DNA from: Neobacillus rhizosphaerae
Lineage (GTDB): Bacteria > Bacillota > Bacilli > Bacillales > Cytobacillaceae
Direction of reading: 5' to 3'
NCBI RefSeq assembly: GCF_937468385.1
Contig: NZ_CALBWS010000030.1
Span: forward strand, 1 to 64,000
Length of the DNA: 64,000 bases
In this document: positions 25,006 to 32,215 of the stretch, in pieces
How positions within the stretch are numbered: the stretch's first letter is position 1
Layout: the number at the start of each line of letters is the position of its first letter
The notes under the pieces: model-generated
Databases searched by the model: none
The model's input: the letters and a program-made list of their open reading frames with translations, nothing else
Told to the model about the DNA's origin: nothing
Position numbers and translations under genes: made by a program

Positions 25006-25269
25006 TTAAATAATAACTGCTTTTTCTACTACCTCAACTAAACGGAAGCGTTTAGTTGCTGAAAGCGGACGAGTTTCCATGATACGTACAACATCGCCGA
25101 TTTTTGCTTCGTTTTGCTCATCATGAGCTTTAAACTTTTTAGAGTACTTAACGCGTTTACCATAAAGTGGATGCTTTTTGTGTGTTTCAACAAGAACAGT
25201 AACGGTTTTATCCATTTTGTCAGAAACAACGCGCCCTGTGTAAACTTTGCGTTGGTTGCGTTCACTCAT
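25006..25269 (-). CDS. rpsQ: 30S ribosomal protein S17
   Basis: 87 residues from the ATG at 25269 (MSERNQRKVYTGRVVSDKMDKT); GAGGAGG is upstream, and the ATG at 25296 overlaps rpmC. OB fold with the block GDVVRIMETRPLSATKRFRLV. Primary 16S binding protein. Confidence 0.98.
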   Translation of the reverse strand: MSERNQRKVYTGRVVSDKMDKTVTVLVETHKKHPLYGKRVKYSKKFKAHDEQNEAKIGDVVRIMETRPLSATKRFRLVEVVEKAVII

Positions 25270-25292
25270 TTTCGTGAACCTCCTCTCAATAA

Positions 25293-25493
25293 TCACTTGT
25301 TAACGCTGATTTCTCTTTCGCGAACAACTGTTTTCATACGGGCAATTGCTTTACGTACTTCACGAATGCGAGCCGTGTTTTCAAGTTGTCCTGTCGCCAA
25401 TTGAAAGCGAAGGTTGAAAAGCTCTTCTTTTAGAGATTTTACTTTTTGTTCAATTTCAGCAGTGGTAAGTTCACGTAGTTCATTAGCTTTCAC
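25293..25493 (-). CDS. rpmC: 50S ribosomal protein L29
   Basis: 66 residues from a GTG at 25493, giving VKANELRELTTAEIEQ and the family length; upstream GTG codons at 25505-25508 are in frame but would lengthen it. The helical-hairpin core LFNLRFQLATGQLEN is intact. Located near the exit tunnel, where it helps dock trigger factor and SRP. It overlaps the rplP end by 11 bases. Confidence 0.97.
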   Translation of the reverse strand: MKANELRELTTAEIEQKVKSLKEELFNLRFQLATGQLENTARIREVRKAIARMKTVVREREISVNK

Positions 25494-25917
25494 TTGATTC
25501 ACCACCAATTTCTTCTCGTTTTACAAACTTACATTTAACAGGAAGTTTGTGCATTGCAAGTCGAAGTGCTTCACGTGCGATTTCTTCTGAAACACCCGCA
25601 ATTTCAAACATAATTTTTCCAGGCTTAACAACTGCAACCCAGCCTTCAGGTGCCCCTTTACCGGAACCCATCCGCACTTCTAATGGTTTAGCTGTATAAG
25701 GCTTGTGAGGGAAAATTTTAATCCAAACTTTACCGCCACGTTTCATGTAACGTGTCATCGCAATACGGGCAGCTTCGATTTGGCGGTTAGTGATCCAAGA
25801 AGCTTCCATTGCTTGTAGGCCGTATTCACCGAAGCTTACTTCAGTACCGCCCTTAGCGTTACCACGCATTTTACCACGGTGTTGACGGCGATATTTTACG
25901 CGTTTTGGCAATAACAT
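25483..25917 (-). CDS. rplP: 50S ribosomal protein L16
   Basis: 144 residues. Starts MLLPKRVKYRRQHRGKMRG, with GLQAMEASWITNRQIEAARIA and GKGAPEGWVAVVKPG. Near the A-site tRNA corridor. The start follows rpsC by 2 bases. Confidence 0.98.
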   Translation of the reverse strand: MLLPKRVKYRRQHRGKMRGNAKGGTEVSFGEYGLQAMEASWITNRQIEAARIAMTRYMKRGGKVWIKIFPHKPYTAKPLEVRMGSGKGAPEGWVAVVKPGKIMFEIAGVSEEIAREALRLAMHKLPVKCKFVKREEIGGESSES

Positions 25918-25919
25918 AA

Positions 25920-26576
25920 TTATTTGCCTCCTTCCGCATTTTTCTTCTTAGTAGGAAGGACTTCGCCTTTATAGATCCATACTTTAACGCCAAGCTTACC
26001 ATAAGTTGTATCTGCTTCAGCAGTAGCATAGTCTATATCCGCACGAAGTGTATGAAGTGGAACAGTTCCTTCGCTATAGTGTTCAGAACGAGCGATATCT
26101 GCTCCACCAAGACGACCAGATACCATTGTTTTAATACCTTTCGCTCCAGCACGCATTGCACGTTGAATAACTTGCTTTTGTGCACGACGGAAAGATACAC
26201 GGTTTTCTAATTGACGAGCAACATTTTCAGCCACTAGTTTAGCATCAATGTCAGCTCTCTTGATTTCAAGAATGTTGATATGAACACGTTTGCCAGTTAG
26301 TTGATTTAATGCTTTACGAAGTGCTTCAACTTCAGTACCGCCTTTACCGATAACCATACCAGGCTTAGCTGTATGGACTGTTACGTTTACACGGTTAGCA
26401 GCACGTTCAATTTCTACTTTAGAAACAGAAGCATCTTTTAAACGTTTCGTGATGTACTCACGAATTTTAAGGTCTTCGTGTAAAAGAGTAGCGAAGTCTT
26501 TGCCTGCGTACCATTTGGATTCCCAATCACGGATGATTCCGATACGCAAACCGACTGGATTTACTTTTTGACCCAC
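25920..26576 (-). CDS. rpsC: 30S ribosomal protein S3
   Basis: 218 residues. Starts MGQKVNPVGLRIGIIRDWESKW. KH domain with the GxxG loop VIGKGGTEVE (near residue 75), then the C-terminal domain GAKGIKTMVSGRLGGADIARSE. Forms part of the mRNA entry channel. Tightly packed between rplV and rplP. Confidence 0.98.
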   Translation of the reverse strand: MGQKVNPVGLRIGIIRDWESKWYAGKDFATLLHEDLKIREYITKRLKDASVSKVEIERAANRVNVTVHTAKPGMVIGKGGTEVEALRKALNQLTGKRVHINILEIKRADIDAKLVAENVARQLENRVSFRRAQKQVIQRAMRAGAKGIKTMVSGRLGGADIARSEHYSEGTVPLHTLRADIDYATAEADTTYGKLGVKVWIYKGEVLPTKKKNAEGGK

Positions 26577-26579
26577 AGC

Positions 26580-26921
26580 TTATCCCTCCTTCTTTTCTGA
26601 TAAAACGATTGTAATGTGGCTCGTGCGTTTGTTAATTTGGCTTGCACGGCCCATAGCGCGAGGACGGAAACGTTTTAACGTTGGTCCTTCATCAACGAAT
26701 GCTTGCTCAACAACTAGATTGTTAACGTCCATTTCATAGTTGTGCTCGGCATTTGCCATAGCTGATTTTAATACTTTTTCAACGATTGGAGAAGCAGCCT
26801 TAGGAGTGAGATTTAAAATCGCCACCGCTTCACCAACTTGCTTACCTCGGATTAAATCAACGACTAAACGTGCTTTACGAGGAGCAATACGAACTGTTCT
26901 TGCAACAGCTTTAGCTTGCAT
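26580..26921 (-). CDS. rplV: 50S ribosomal protein L22
   Basis: 113 residues. Contains RIAPRKARLVVDLIRGK and the tunnel-lining beta hairpin KRFRPRAMGRASQINKRTSHI, with no deletion of the type associated with macrolide resistance that I can see. Lines the exit tunnel. Confidence 0.98.
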   Translation of the reverse strand: MQAKAVARTVRIAPRKARLVVDLIRGKQVGEAVAILNLTPKAASPIVEKVLKSAMANAEHNYEMDVNNLVVEQAFVDEGPTLKRFRPRAMGRASQINKRTSHITIVLSEKKEG

Positions 26922-26938
26922 TTGGATGCCCTCCTCTC

Positions 26939-27217
26939 TTAACGTCTTGTTTTCTTGTCATCATTACCATGGCCTTTGTAAGCACGAGTTGGAGCGAATT
27001 CTCCAAGCTTGTGTCCTACCATGTCTTCAGTTACATAAACAGGCACATGTTTACGACCATCATAAACTGCGATTGTGTGGCCGATAAATTGTGGGAAGAT
27101 CGTTGAACGGCGTGACCAAGTTTTAACAACTTGTTTGCCTTCAGTTTCATTTAACTTTTCGATCTTAACCATTAAATGATCATCAACAAATGGTCCTTTT
27201 TTTAAGCTGCGACCCAT
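26939..27217 (-). CDS. rpsS: 30S ribosomal protein S19
   Basis: 92 residues. Starts MGRSLKKGPFVDDHLM, contains RRSTIFPQFIGHTIAVYDG and ends TRAYKGHGNDDKKTRR. Head protein complexing with S13. 60 bases after rplB. Confidence 0.98.
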   Translation of the reverse strand: MGRSLKKGPFVDDHLMVKIEKLNETEGKQVVKTWSRRSTIFPQFIGHTIAVYDGRKHVPVYVTEDMVGHKLGEFAPTRAYKGHGNDDKKTRR

Positions 27218-27277
27218 GAAGGAACCTCCCTTCGTGACTGTTCTACGGTTCTTTCTGTGAACCGTAGTAAAGTCCCG

Positions 27278-28108
27278 TTATTTTTTACGACGACGTACAA
27301 TAAACTTATCTGATTTATTGGTTTTCTTACGAGTTTTGTATCCAAGAGTTGGTTTACCCCATGGAGACATTGGTGATTTACGTCCGATAGGTGAACGTCC
27401 TTCACCACCACCGTGTGGGTGATCGTTAGGGTTCATTACAGATCCACGTACAGTTGGGCGTTTGCCTAACCAGCGAGAACGACCTGCTTTACCAATATTA
27501 ATAAGTTCGTGTTGTTCGTTTCCTACTTGACCGATTGAAGCGCGACATTCAGCGAGAATCATGCGTACTTCACCAGAAGTTAAACGTACTAATACGTATT
27601 TACCTTCTTTACCAAGCACTTGTGCAGATGTACCAGCTGAACGAACTAATTGTCCGCCTTTACCAGGTTTTAATTCAATGTTGTGTACTACAGTACCAAC
27701 TGGAATGTTTACTAATGGAAGTGCGTTACCCACTTTAATATCAGCCTCAGGGCCTGACATTACTTCCATTCCAACTACTAGGTTTTTAGGAGCTAAGATA
27801 TAACGCTTTTCTCCATCCACATAATTGATTAATGCAATATTTGCAGAACGGTTTGGATCGTACTCGATAGTGGCAACGCGTCCTGGAATGCCATCTTTGT
27901 TACGTTTAAAATCAATTAAACGATATTGACGCTTATGGCCGCCACCTTGATGACGAACAGTTAACTTACCTTGGTTATTACGGCCGCCTTTTCTCGTTAG
28001 CGGTGCTAATAGAGATTTTTCTGGAGTGCTAGTTGTGATTTCAGCGAAATCAGAAGTAGTCATTCCGCGACGACCATTAGAGGTAGGTTTGTACTTTTTA
28101 ATCGCCAT
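27278..28108 (-). CDS. rplB: 50S ribosomal protein L2
   Basis: 276 residues. Starts MAIKKYKPTSNGRRGMT; the C-terminal motif NPNDHPHGGGEGRSPIGRK contains the conserved His near 229 close to the peptidyl transferase centre. Essential for subunit association. Confidence 0.98.
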   Translation of the reverse strand: MAIKKYKPTSNGRRGMTTSDFAEITTSTPEKSLLAPLTRKGGRNNQGKLTVRHQGGGHKRQYRLIDFKRNKDGIPGRVATIEYDPNRSANIALINYVDGEKRYILAPKNLVVGMEVMSGPEADIKVGNALPLVNIPVGTVVHNIELKPGKGGQLVRSAGTSAQVLGKEGKYVLVRLTSGEVRMILAECRASIGQVGNEQHELINIGKAGRSRWLGKRPTVRGSVMNPNDHPHGGGEGRSPIGRKSPMSPWGKPTLGYKTRKKTNKSDKFIVRRRKK

Positions 28109-28137
28109 GTTATTTCCCTCCTCTTCTTGTTAGGTTC

Positions 28138-28422
28138 TTATGCCTCAAAGAATTCAATTTCTTTGCTGTCAGCAGTTAATTTTACAATTGCTTTACGGCG
28201 TTTGTTTGTATATCCGCCAAATTTACCCATACGCTTGAATTTACCTTTGTAATTCATGATGTTTACTTTCTCAACATCAACGCCAAAGATTTCTTCAACA
28301 GCTACTTTAACTTGTGTTTTGTTAGCTTTTACATCAACTTCAAACGTATATTTCTTTTCAGCCATTAAGTCAGTAGAACGCTCAGTAATAACGGGGCGCT
28401 TAATGATATCGCGTGCATCCAT
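28138..28422 (-). CDS. rplW: 50S ribosomal protein L23
   Basis: 94 residues. Starts MDARDIIKRPVITERST, with VDVKANKTQVKVAVEEIF and the extended loop NYKGKFKRMGKFGGYTNKRRKA. It docks trigger factor and SRP at the tunnel exit. Its ATG overlaps the rplD stop by one base. Confidence 0.98.
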   Translation of the reverse strand: MDARDIIKRPVITERSTDLMAEKKYTFEVDVKANKTQVKVAVEEIFGVDVEKVNIMNYKGKFKRMGKFGGYTNKRRKAIVKLTADSKEIEFFEA

Positions 28423-29045
28423 TATGCAAGCACCTCCTCTACTTTTTCAACCGCTGCTTTAGTCATGATTAATTTATCATGATTTACAACGTCTAATACA
28501 TTGATTCCATCAGCTGTTACAACTGTTACTCCAGGAATGTTACGAGCAGATAAAGCTACGTTTTCATCCAGATCAGCAGTAACGATAAGTGCCTTTTTCT
28601 CAACAGAGAGGCCACCTAATACTGTTTTGAAATCTTTTGTTTTTGGAGCATCGAAAGCTAAGCTTTCTAATACCAAGATATTTTCTTCTAACACTTTAGA
28701 TGAAAGTGCAGATTTAATCGCTAAACGGCGAACTTTTTTCGGTAATTTATAGCTGTAACTGCGTGGTGTTGGACCGAAAACAGTACCACCTCCGCGCCAT
28801 TGTGGGGAACGAATTGACCCTTGACGTGCACGGCCAGTTCCTTTTTGACGCCATGGCTTACGACCACCGCCACGTACTTCAGAACGAATTTTAGTTTTAT
28901 GAGTCCCTTGACGTAAAGAAGCTCTTTGCATAACAATCGCTTCAAATAATACGTGTTGGTTAGGCTCAATACCAAAAACTGCTTCGTTAAGTTCGATATC
29001 ACCAACTTGTGAGCCGTTTTGGTTTAATAATGCTACTTTAGGCAT
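28422..29045 (-). CDS. rplD: 50S ribosomal protein L4
   Basis: 207 residues. Starts MPKVALLNQNGSQVGDIEL; the tunnel-reaching loop includes KTKIRSEVRGGGRKPWRQKGTGRARQG (read as short motifs) with intact KPWRQKGTG. In E. coli L4 represses the S10 operon; that is not established for Bacillus. Confidence 0.98.
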   Translation of the reverse strand: MPKVALLNQNGSQVGDIELNEAVFGIEPNQHVLFEAIVMQRASLRQGTHKTKIRSEVRGGGRKPWRQKGTGRARQGSIRSPQWRGGGTVFGPTPRSYSYKLPKKVRRLAIKSALSSKVLEENILVLESLAFDAPKTKDFKTVLGGLSVEKKALIVTADLDENVALSARNIPGVTVVTADGINVLDVVNHDKLIMTKAAVEKVEEVLA

Positions 29046-29073
29046 TCCTTTTTCCTCCTTTCTGATAAATTAA

Positions 29074-29700
29074 CTATGCTTTAACTGCACCTTTAATTTT
29101 TAGTAATGCTTTTTTAGCTCCTGGAACGTTACCTTTGATTAAAAGTAAGTTGCGTTCTGTATCAACCTTAACGATTTCAAGGTTTTGGACAGTGATTTGA
29201 TCTCCACCCATGCGGCCAGGTAATAATTTACCCTTGAATACACGGTTTGGAGCAACAGGTCCCATTGAACCAGGACGACGATGATAACGTGAACCGTGAG
29301 CCATTGGGCCGCGAGATTGTCCGTGGCGCTTGATTACACCTTGGAAACCTTTACCCTTTGAGATTCCTGTTACATCTACTAAATCGCCTACAGCGAAAAT
29401 ATCAACTTTGACTTCTTGACCAACTTCATAGCCTGCTAAGTCATCTCCGCGGAATTCGCGAATGAAGCGCTTAGGAGCAGTATTTGCTTTTGCAACATGC
29501 CCTTTTTCAGGTTTGTTAGCTAACTTTTCACGTTTATCTTCAAAACCTACTTGAACCGCAACATATCCGTCGCTTTCAGCAGATTTCTTTTGAAGTACTA
29601 CGTTTGGAGCTACCTCAACTACAGTTACAGGGATTAAGTTGCCGTTTTCTGCAAATACTTGAGTCATACCAATCTTTCTTCCTAAGATTCCTTTGGTCAT
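29074..29700 (-). CDS. rplC: 50S ribosomal protein L3
   Basis: 208 residues. Starts MTKGILGRKIGMTQVF; the loop reaching the peptidyl transferase centre reads KGKGFQGVIKRHGQSRGPMAHGS. An assembly initiator protein. 39 bases after rpsJ. Confidence 0.98.
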   Translation of the reverse strand: MTKGILGRKIGMTQVFAENGNLIPVTVVEVAPNVVLQKKSAESDGYVAVQVGFEDKREKLANKPEKGHVAKANTAPKRFIREFRGDDLAGYEVGQEVKVDIFAVGDLVDVTGISKGKGFQGVIKRHGQSRGPMAHGSRYHRRPGSMGPVAPNRVFKGKLLPGRMGGDQITVQNLEIVKVDTERNLLLIKGNVPGAKKALLKIKGAVKA

Positions 29701-29739
29701 TTAAGTCACACCTCCTGAATAATTTATCATTTATTTTGT

Positions 29740-30048
29740 TTAAAGTTTGATTTCGATATCAACACCAGATGGTAAATCTAAACGCATTAACGCATCAACT
29801 GTTTGTGGAGTTGGGTTAACGATGTCGATTAGACGCTTATGTGTCCGCATTTCGAATTGCTCACGAGAATCTTTGTACTTATGAACCGCACGAAGAATCG
29901 TGTAAACAGACTTTTCAGTTGGAAGCGGAATCGGACCTGAAACGGCCGCACCTGAACGTTTTGCTGTTTCAACAATTTTTTCTGCAGATTGATCAAGGAT
30001 TCTGTGATCATACGCTTTTAAACGGATACGAATTTTTTGTTTTGCCAT
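29740..30048 (-). CDS. rpsJ: 30S ribosomal protein S10 (NusE)
   Basis: 102 residues. Starts MAKQKIRIRLKAYDHRILD, with PIPLPTEKSVYTILR and FEMRTHKRLIDI. Besides its ribosomal role it is NusE, pairing with NusB in rrn antitermination. First gene of the S10/spc/alpha superoperon; two sigma-A promoters and a leader lie upstream. Confidence 0.98.
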   Translation of the reverse strand: MAKQKIRIRLKAYDHRILDQSAEKIVETAKRSGAAVSGPIPLPTEKSVYTILRAVHKYKDSREQFEMRTHKRLIDIVNPTPQTVDALMRLDLPSGVDIEIKL

Positions 30049-30106
30049 TATTTTCCCTCCTTTATTCGCCTATTTTCTAAATAGACATTCTCAGTGAAAA
30101 TTTCCC

Positions 30107-30139
30107 ACACACTCGCCATGGCAAAGCGGCCGGGTGTGT
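30107..30139 (-). promoter_or_regulatory. hairpin in the rpsJ leader
   Basis: Minus strand ACACACCCGGCC ... GGCGAGTGTGT forms a stem in the leader after promoter P2. It is not a terminator (no U run). Possibly regulatory; function unknown. Confidence 0.45.
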
Positions 30140-30182
30140 CAGCAACCTTCCACATCATCGCAGTCAAAGACCAACATTGTCT

Positions 30183-30211
30183 ATTATACATAAAATATAA
30201 AGCTAACGCAA
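30183..30211 (-). promoter_or_regulatory. rpsJ promoter P2 (sigma-A)
   Basis: Minus strand: TTGCGT (30206-30211), 17 bases, TATAAT (30183-30188). Confidence 0.8.
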
Positions 30212-30258
30212 CATCTTTCTCGTTTTTCTTTGAAGTTTTTATCTTTCACACTTTTTCT

Positions 30259-30287
30259 ATTATAGCGGCTGGAAATACAGTTTTCAA
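30259..30287 (-). promoter_or_regulatory. rpsJ promoter P1 (sigma-A)
   Basis: Minus strand: TTGAAA (30282-30287), 17 bases, TATAAT (30259-30264). 76 bases upstream of P2. Confidence 0.82.
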
Positions 30288-30378
30288 TAGCTTTTAACCT
30301 TCTCCAATAATATCCTAGAAATCCTAAGCTTCCAAAACTAAAACGCAATCTGTTATATATAGAAGAAACTCGGATTTT

Positions 30379-30490
30379 TTTAAATGCGGTGTGTTTAGAG
30401 CTTAGCTTCGTGTCATTAAAAGAAGTAAAGGTATATTTTCTCTCAAACTAGATACAGTGGTACCTTTTGCGGCACTCTGCCCCTTTTCCA
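30379..30490 (+). repeat. R3 repeat, copy 2 (diverged)
   Basis: Aligns with the other R3 copies: GCGGTGTG ... AGCTTAGCTT at the left, GTAAAGGTATATTTTCTCTC in the middle and CTTTTGCGGCACTCTGCC with CCTTTTCCA at the right. More diverged than copies 1 and 3. Confidence 0.6.
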
Positions 30491-30495
30491 AGAAC

Positions 30496-30796
30496 AAAAG
30501 GCGCAAGCGCCCGTTTAGCGGCGTATGGACTCCTCGAAAAAGCTAACGCTTTTTCTTCGTGCGATGCTTATGCTGCCGAAGCGTTCCTTGTGGAGCGCTT
30601 TGACTGAGATAAATGAAAACTCGCCGACTGGCAAGCCGATAGGCGACGACAGAGGCGTAGTTGAATTTATGCGTTCAGAATTTAAGGAGTAAATTCTGAT
30701 TAGCTAAAGGAAACACGGAGAGCATAGCGATTCGATGTTGACTTATCGTAGGGAAAAGAGCGAAGTCCACTAGCCGCTGGGCGCTGGAGCTGGATT
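30496..30796 (+). repeat. R1 repeat, long copy with internal additions
   Basis: The ends AAGCGCCCGTTTAGCGGC and GCCGCTGGGCGCTGGAGCTGG are inverted repeats shared with the copy at 59961-60105, as are GGCGTATGGACT, GACTGAGATA, AGGAAACACGG, ATGTTGACTTATC and GAAGTCCACTA. Compared with that 145-base copy it has two extra segments: about 60 bases with an AAAAAGC/GCTTTTT hairpin and the R4 module, and the nested R2 element. Confidence 0.8.
30614..30704 (+). repeat. R2 repeat nested inside R1
   Basis: A 91-base segment between two TAAA tetramers (30610-30613 and 30705-30708). Contains the R2 core GCCGACTGGCAAGCC, GACGACAGAGGCGTAGTTG, TTATGCG and the hairpin TTCAGAATTTA / TAAATTCTGA ending TAGC. The R1 copy at 59961 reads GATAAAGGAAACACGG without interruption. 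Confidence 0.8.
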
Positions 30797-30851
30797 CAGA
30801 TAACTATTCCAAGTTATCAACACTAAAATATTTTATAATTTCCTATACAAT

Positions 30852-30884
30852 AAAAAAAGCAGATGAGTCGTCACCCATCTGCTT
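30852..30884 (-). terminator. terminator of the str operon (after tuf)
   Basis: Minus strand: AGCAGATG and CATCTGCT arms with GTGAC/inner pairing, followed by seven T. Confidence 0.93.
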
Positions 30885-30898
30885 TTGCTATTTATTAA

Positions 30899-32086
30899 TT
30901 ATTCTTGGATAGTTGTGATTGAACCTGAACCTACAGTACGTCCGCCTTCACGAATAGAGAACTTAGTTCCTTCTTCGATCGCAACTGGAGCGATAAGTTC
31001 AACAGTCATTTCGATGTGGTCGCCAGGCATAACCATTTCAGTACCTTCTGGTAGCATACAAATGCCAGTGATATCAGAAGTACGGAAATAGAATTGTGGA
31101 CGGTAGTTTGAGAAGAATGGAGTGTGACGTCCACCTTCTTCTTTTGATAATACATAAACTTGTGCTTTGAACTTAGTGTGTGGTGTGATTGACTTTGGTT
31201 TAGCCAATACTTGTCCACGTTCGATATCTTCACGTGCTACACCACGAAGAAGGGCACCGATGTTGTCACCAGCTTCAGCGAAATCAAGAAGCTTACGGAA
31301 CATTTCTACACCTGTTACAGTAGTAGATTTTGGCTCTTCAGTGAAACCTACGATTTCAACTACGTCCCCAACTTTAACTACTCCACGCTCTACACGTCCA
31401 GTAGCAACAGTTCCACGACCAGTGATTGAGAATACATCCTCAACCGGCATCATGAATGGTTTATCAGTGTCACGAGTTGGTGTTGGAATCCACTCATCAA
31501 CTGCATTCATAAGTTCAAAGATTTTTTCTTCCCAAGCAGCATCGCCTTCTAATGCTTTAAGAGCAGAACCTTTGATAACTGGAGTGTCATCGCCAGGGAA
31601 GTCGTATTCTGATAATAGATCACGAATTTCCATTTCTACTAATTCTAGTAATTCTTCGTCGTCTACCATATCACATTTGTTCATGAAAACAACTAGATAA
31701 GGTACACCTACTTGACGAGAAAGAAGGATGTGCTCACGAGTTTGTGGCATTGGACCATCAGTTGCAGATACAACTAGGATACCTCCGTCCATTTGCGCAG
31801 CACCAGTGATCATGTTTTTAACATAGTCAGCGTGTCCTGGGCAGTCAACGTGTGCGTAGTGACGAGCATCAGTTTCATACTCAACGTGTGCAGTAGAGAT
31901 TGTGATACCACGTTCTTTTTCTTCTGGTGCACCATCGATTTGATCATATGCACGAGCTTCTGCTTTACCAGATTTCGCAAGAACAGAAGTGATTGCAGCT
32001 GTTAAAGTTGTTTTACCATGGTCAACGTGTCCAATTGTACCAATGTTAACGTGTGGCTTAGAACGGTCGAATTTAGCTTTACCCAT
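30899..32086 (-). CDS. tuf: elongation factor Tu
   Basis: 395 residues from the ATG at 32086 (MGKAKFDRSKPHVNIG) with GAGGAGG upstream; a longer in-frame form to 32173 runs through the promoter. G1 GHVDHGKT at 19-26, DCPGH and NKCD are present, followed by the two beta-barrel domains. Delivers aminoacyl-tRNA. Last gene of the str operon and probably also transcribed from its own promoter. Confidence 0.99.
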   Translation of the reverse strand: MGKAKFDRSKPHVNIGTIGHVDHGKTTLTAAITSVLAKSGKAEARAYDQIDGAPEEKERGITISTAHVEYETDARHYAHVDCPGHADYVKNMITGAAQMDGGILVVSATDGPMPQTREHILLSRQVGVPYLVVFMNKCDMVDDEELLELVEMEIRDLLSEYDFPGDDTPVIKGSALKALEGDAAWEEKIFELMNAVDEWIPTPTRDTDKPFMMPVEDVFSITGRGTVATGRVERGVVKVGDVVEIVGFTEEPKSTTVTGVEMFRKLLDFAEAGDNIGALLRGVAREDIERGQVLAKPKSITPHTKFKAQVYVLSKEEGGRHTPFFSNYRPQFYFRTSDITGICMLPEGTEMVMPGDHIEMTVELIAPVAIEEGTKFSIREGGRTVGSGSITTIQE

Positions 32087-32186
32087 TAGGAAATCCTCCT
32101 CTAAATTATAAAAGTTAAGTATATTTATTTTTTGGAAGCTTTGGACAGGTTGTCCTAATTCCTCAGCTTCCATGCTTACAATAGTA

Positions 32187-32215
32187 GTTATACTTTATAC
32201 CAAGGTGAAAATCAA
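32187..32215 (-). promoter_or_regulatory. candidate tuf promoter
   Basis: Minus strand: TTGATT (32210-32215), 17 bases, TATAAC (32187-32192), directly after the fusA stop. The leader then holds a GGAAGCT/AGCTTCC hairpin. Confidence 0.6.

Larger units (their letters stand above)
30049..30851. other. about 800-base spacer between tuf and rpsJ
   Basis: It contains the rpsJ leader hairpin and two promoters (30107-30287), an R3 repeat (30379-30490), a long R1 repeat (30496-30796) with a nested R2 copy (30614-30704), and then the tuf terminator. No credible ORF. Confidence 0.8.

Noticed and set aside
31167..31700. Plus-strand ORF of 177 codons opposite tuf
   Set aside because: Ser/Thr/Arg-rich translation typical of an antisense frame of a highly expressed gene; no independent start signals.
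32087..32173. N-terminal extension of EF-Tu
   Set aside because: The extra residues are encoded by the tuf leader hairpin and ribosome-binding site; the family start MGKAKFDRSKPH is at 32086.
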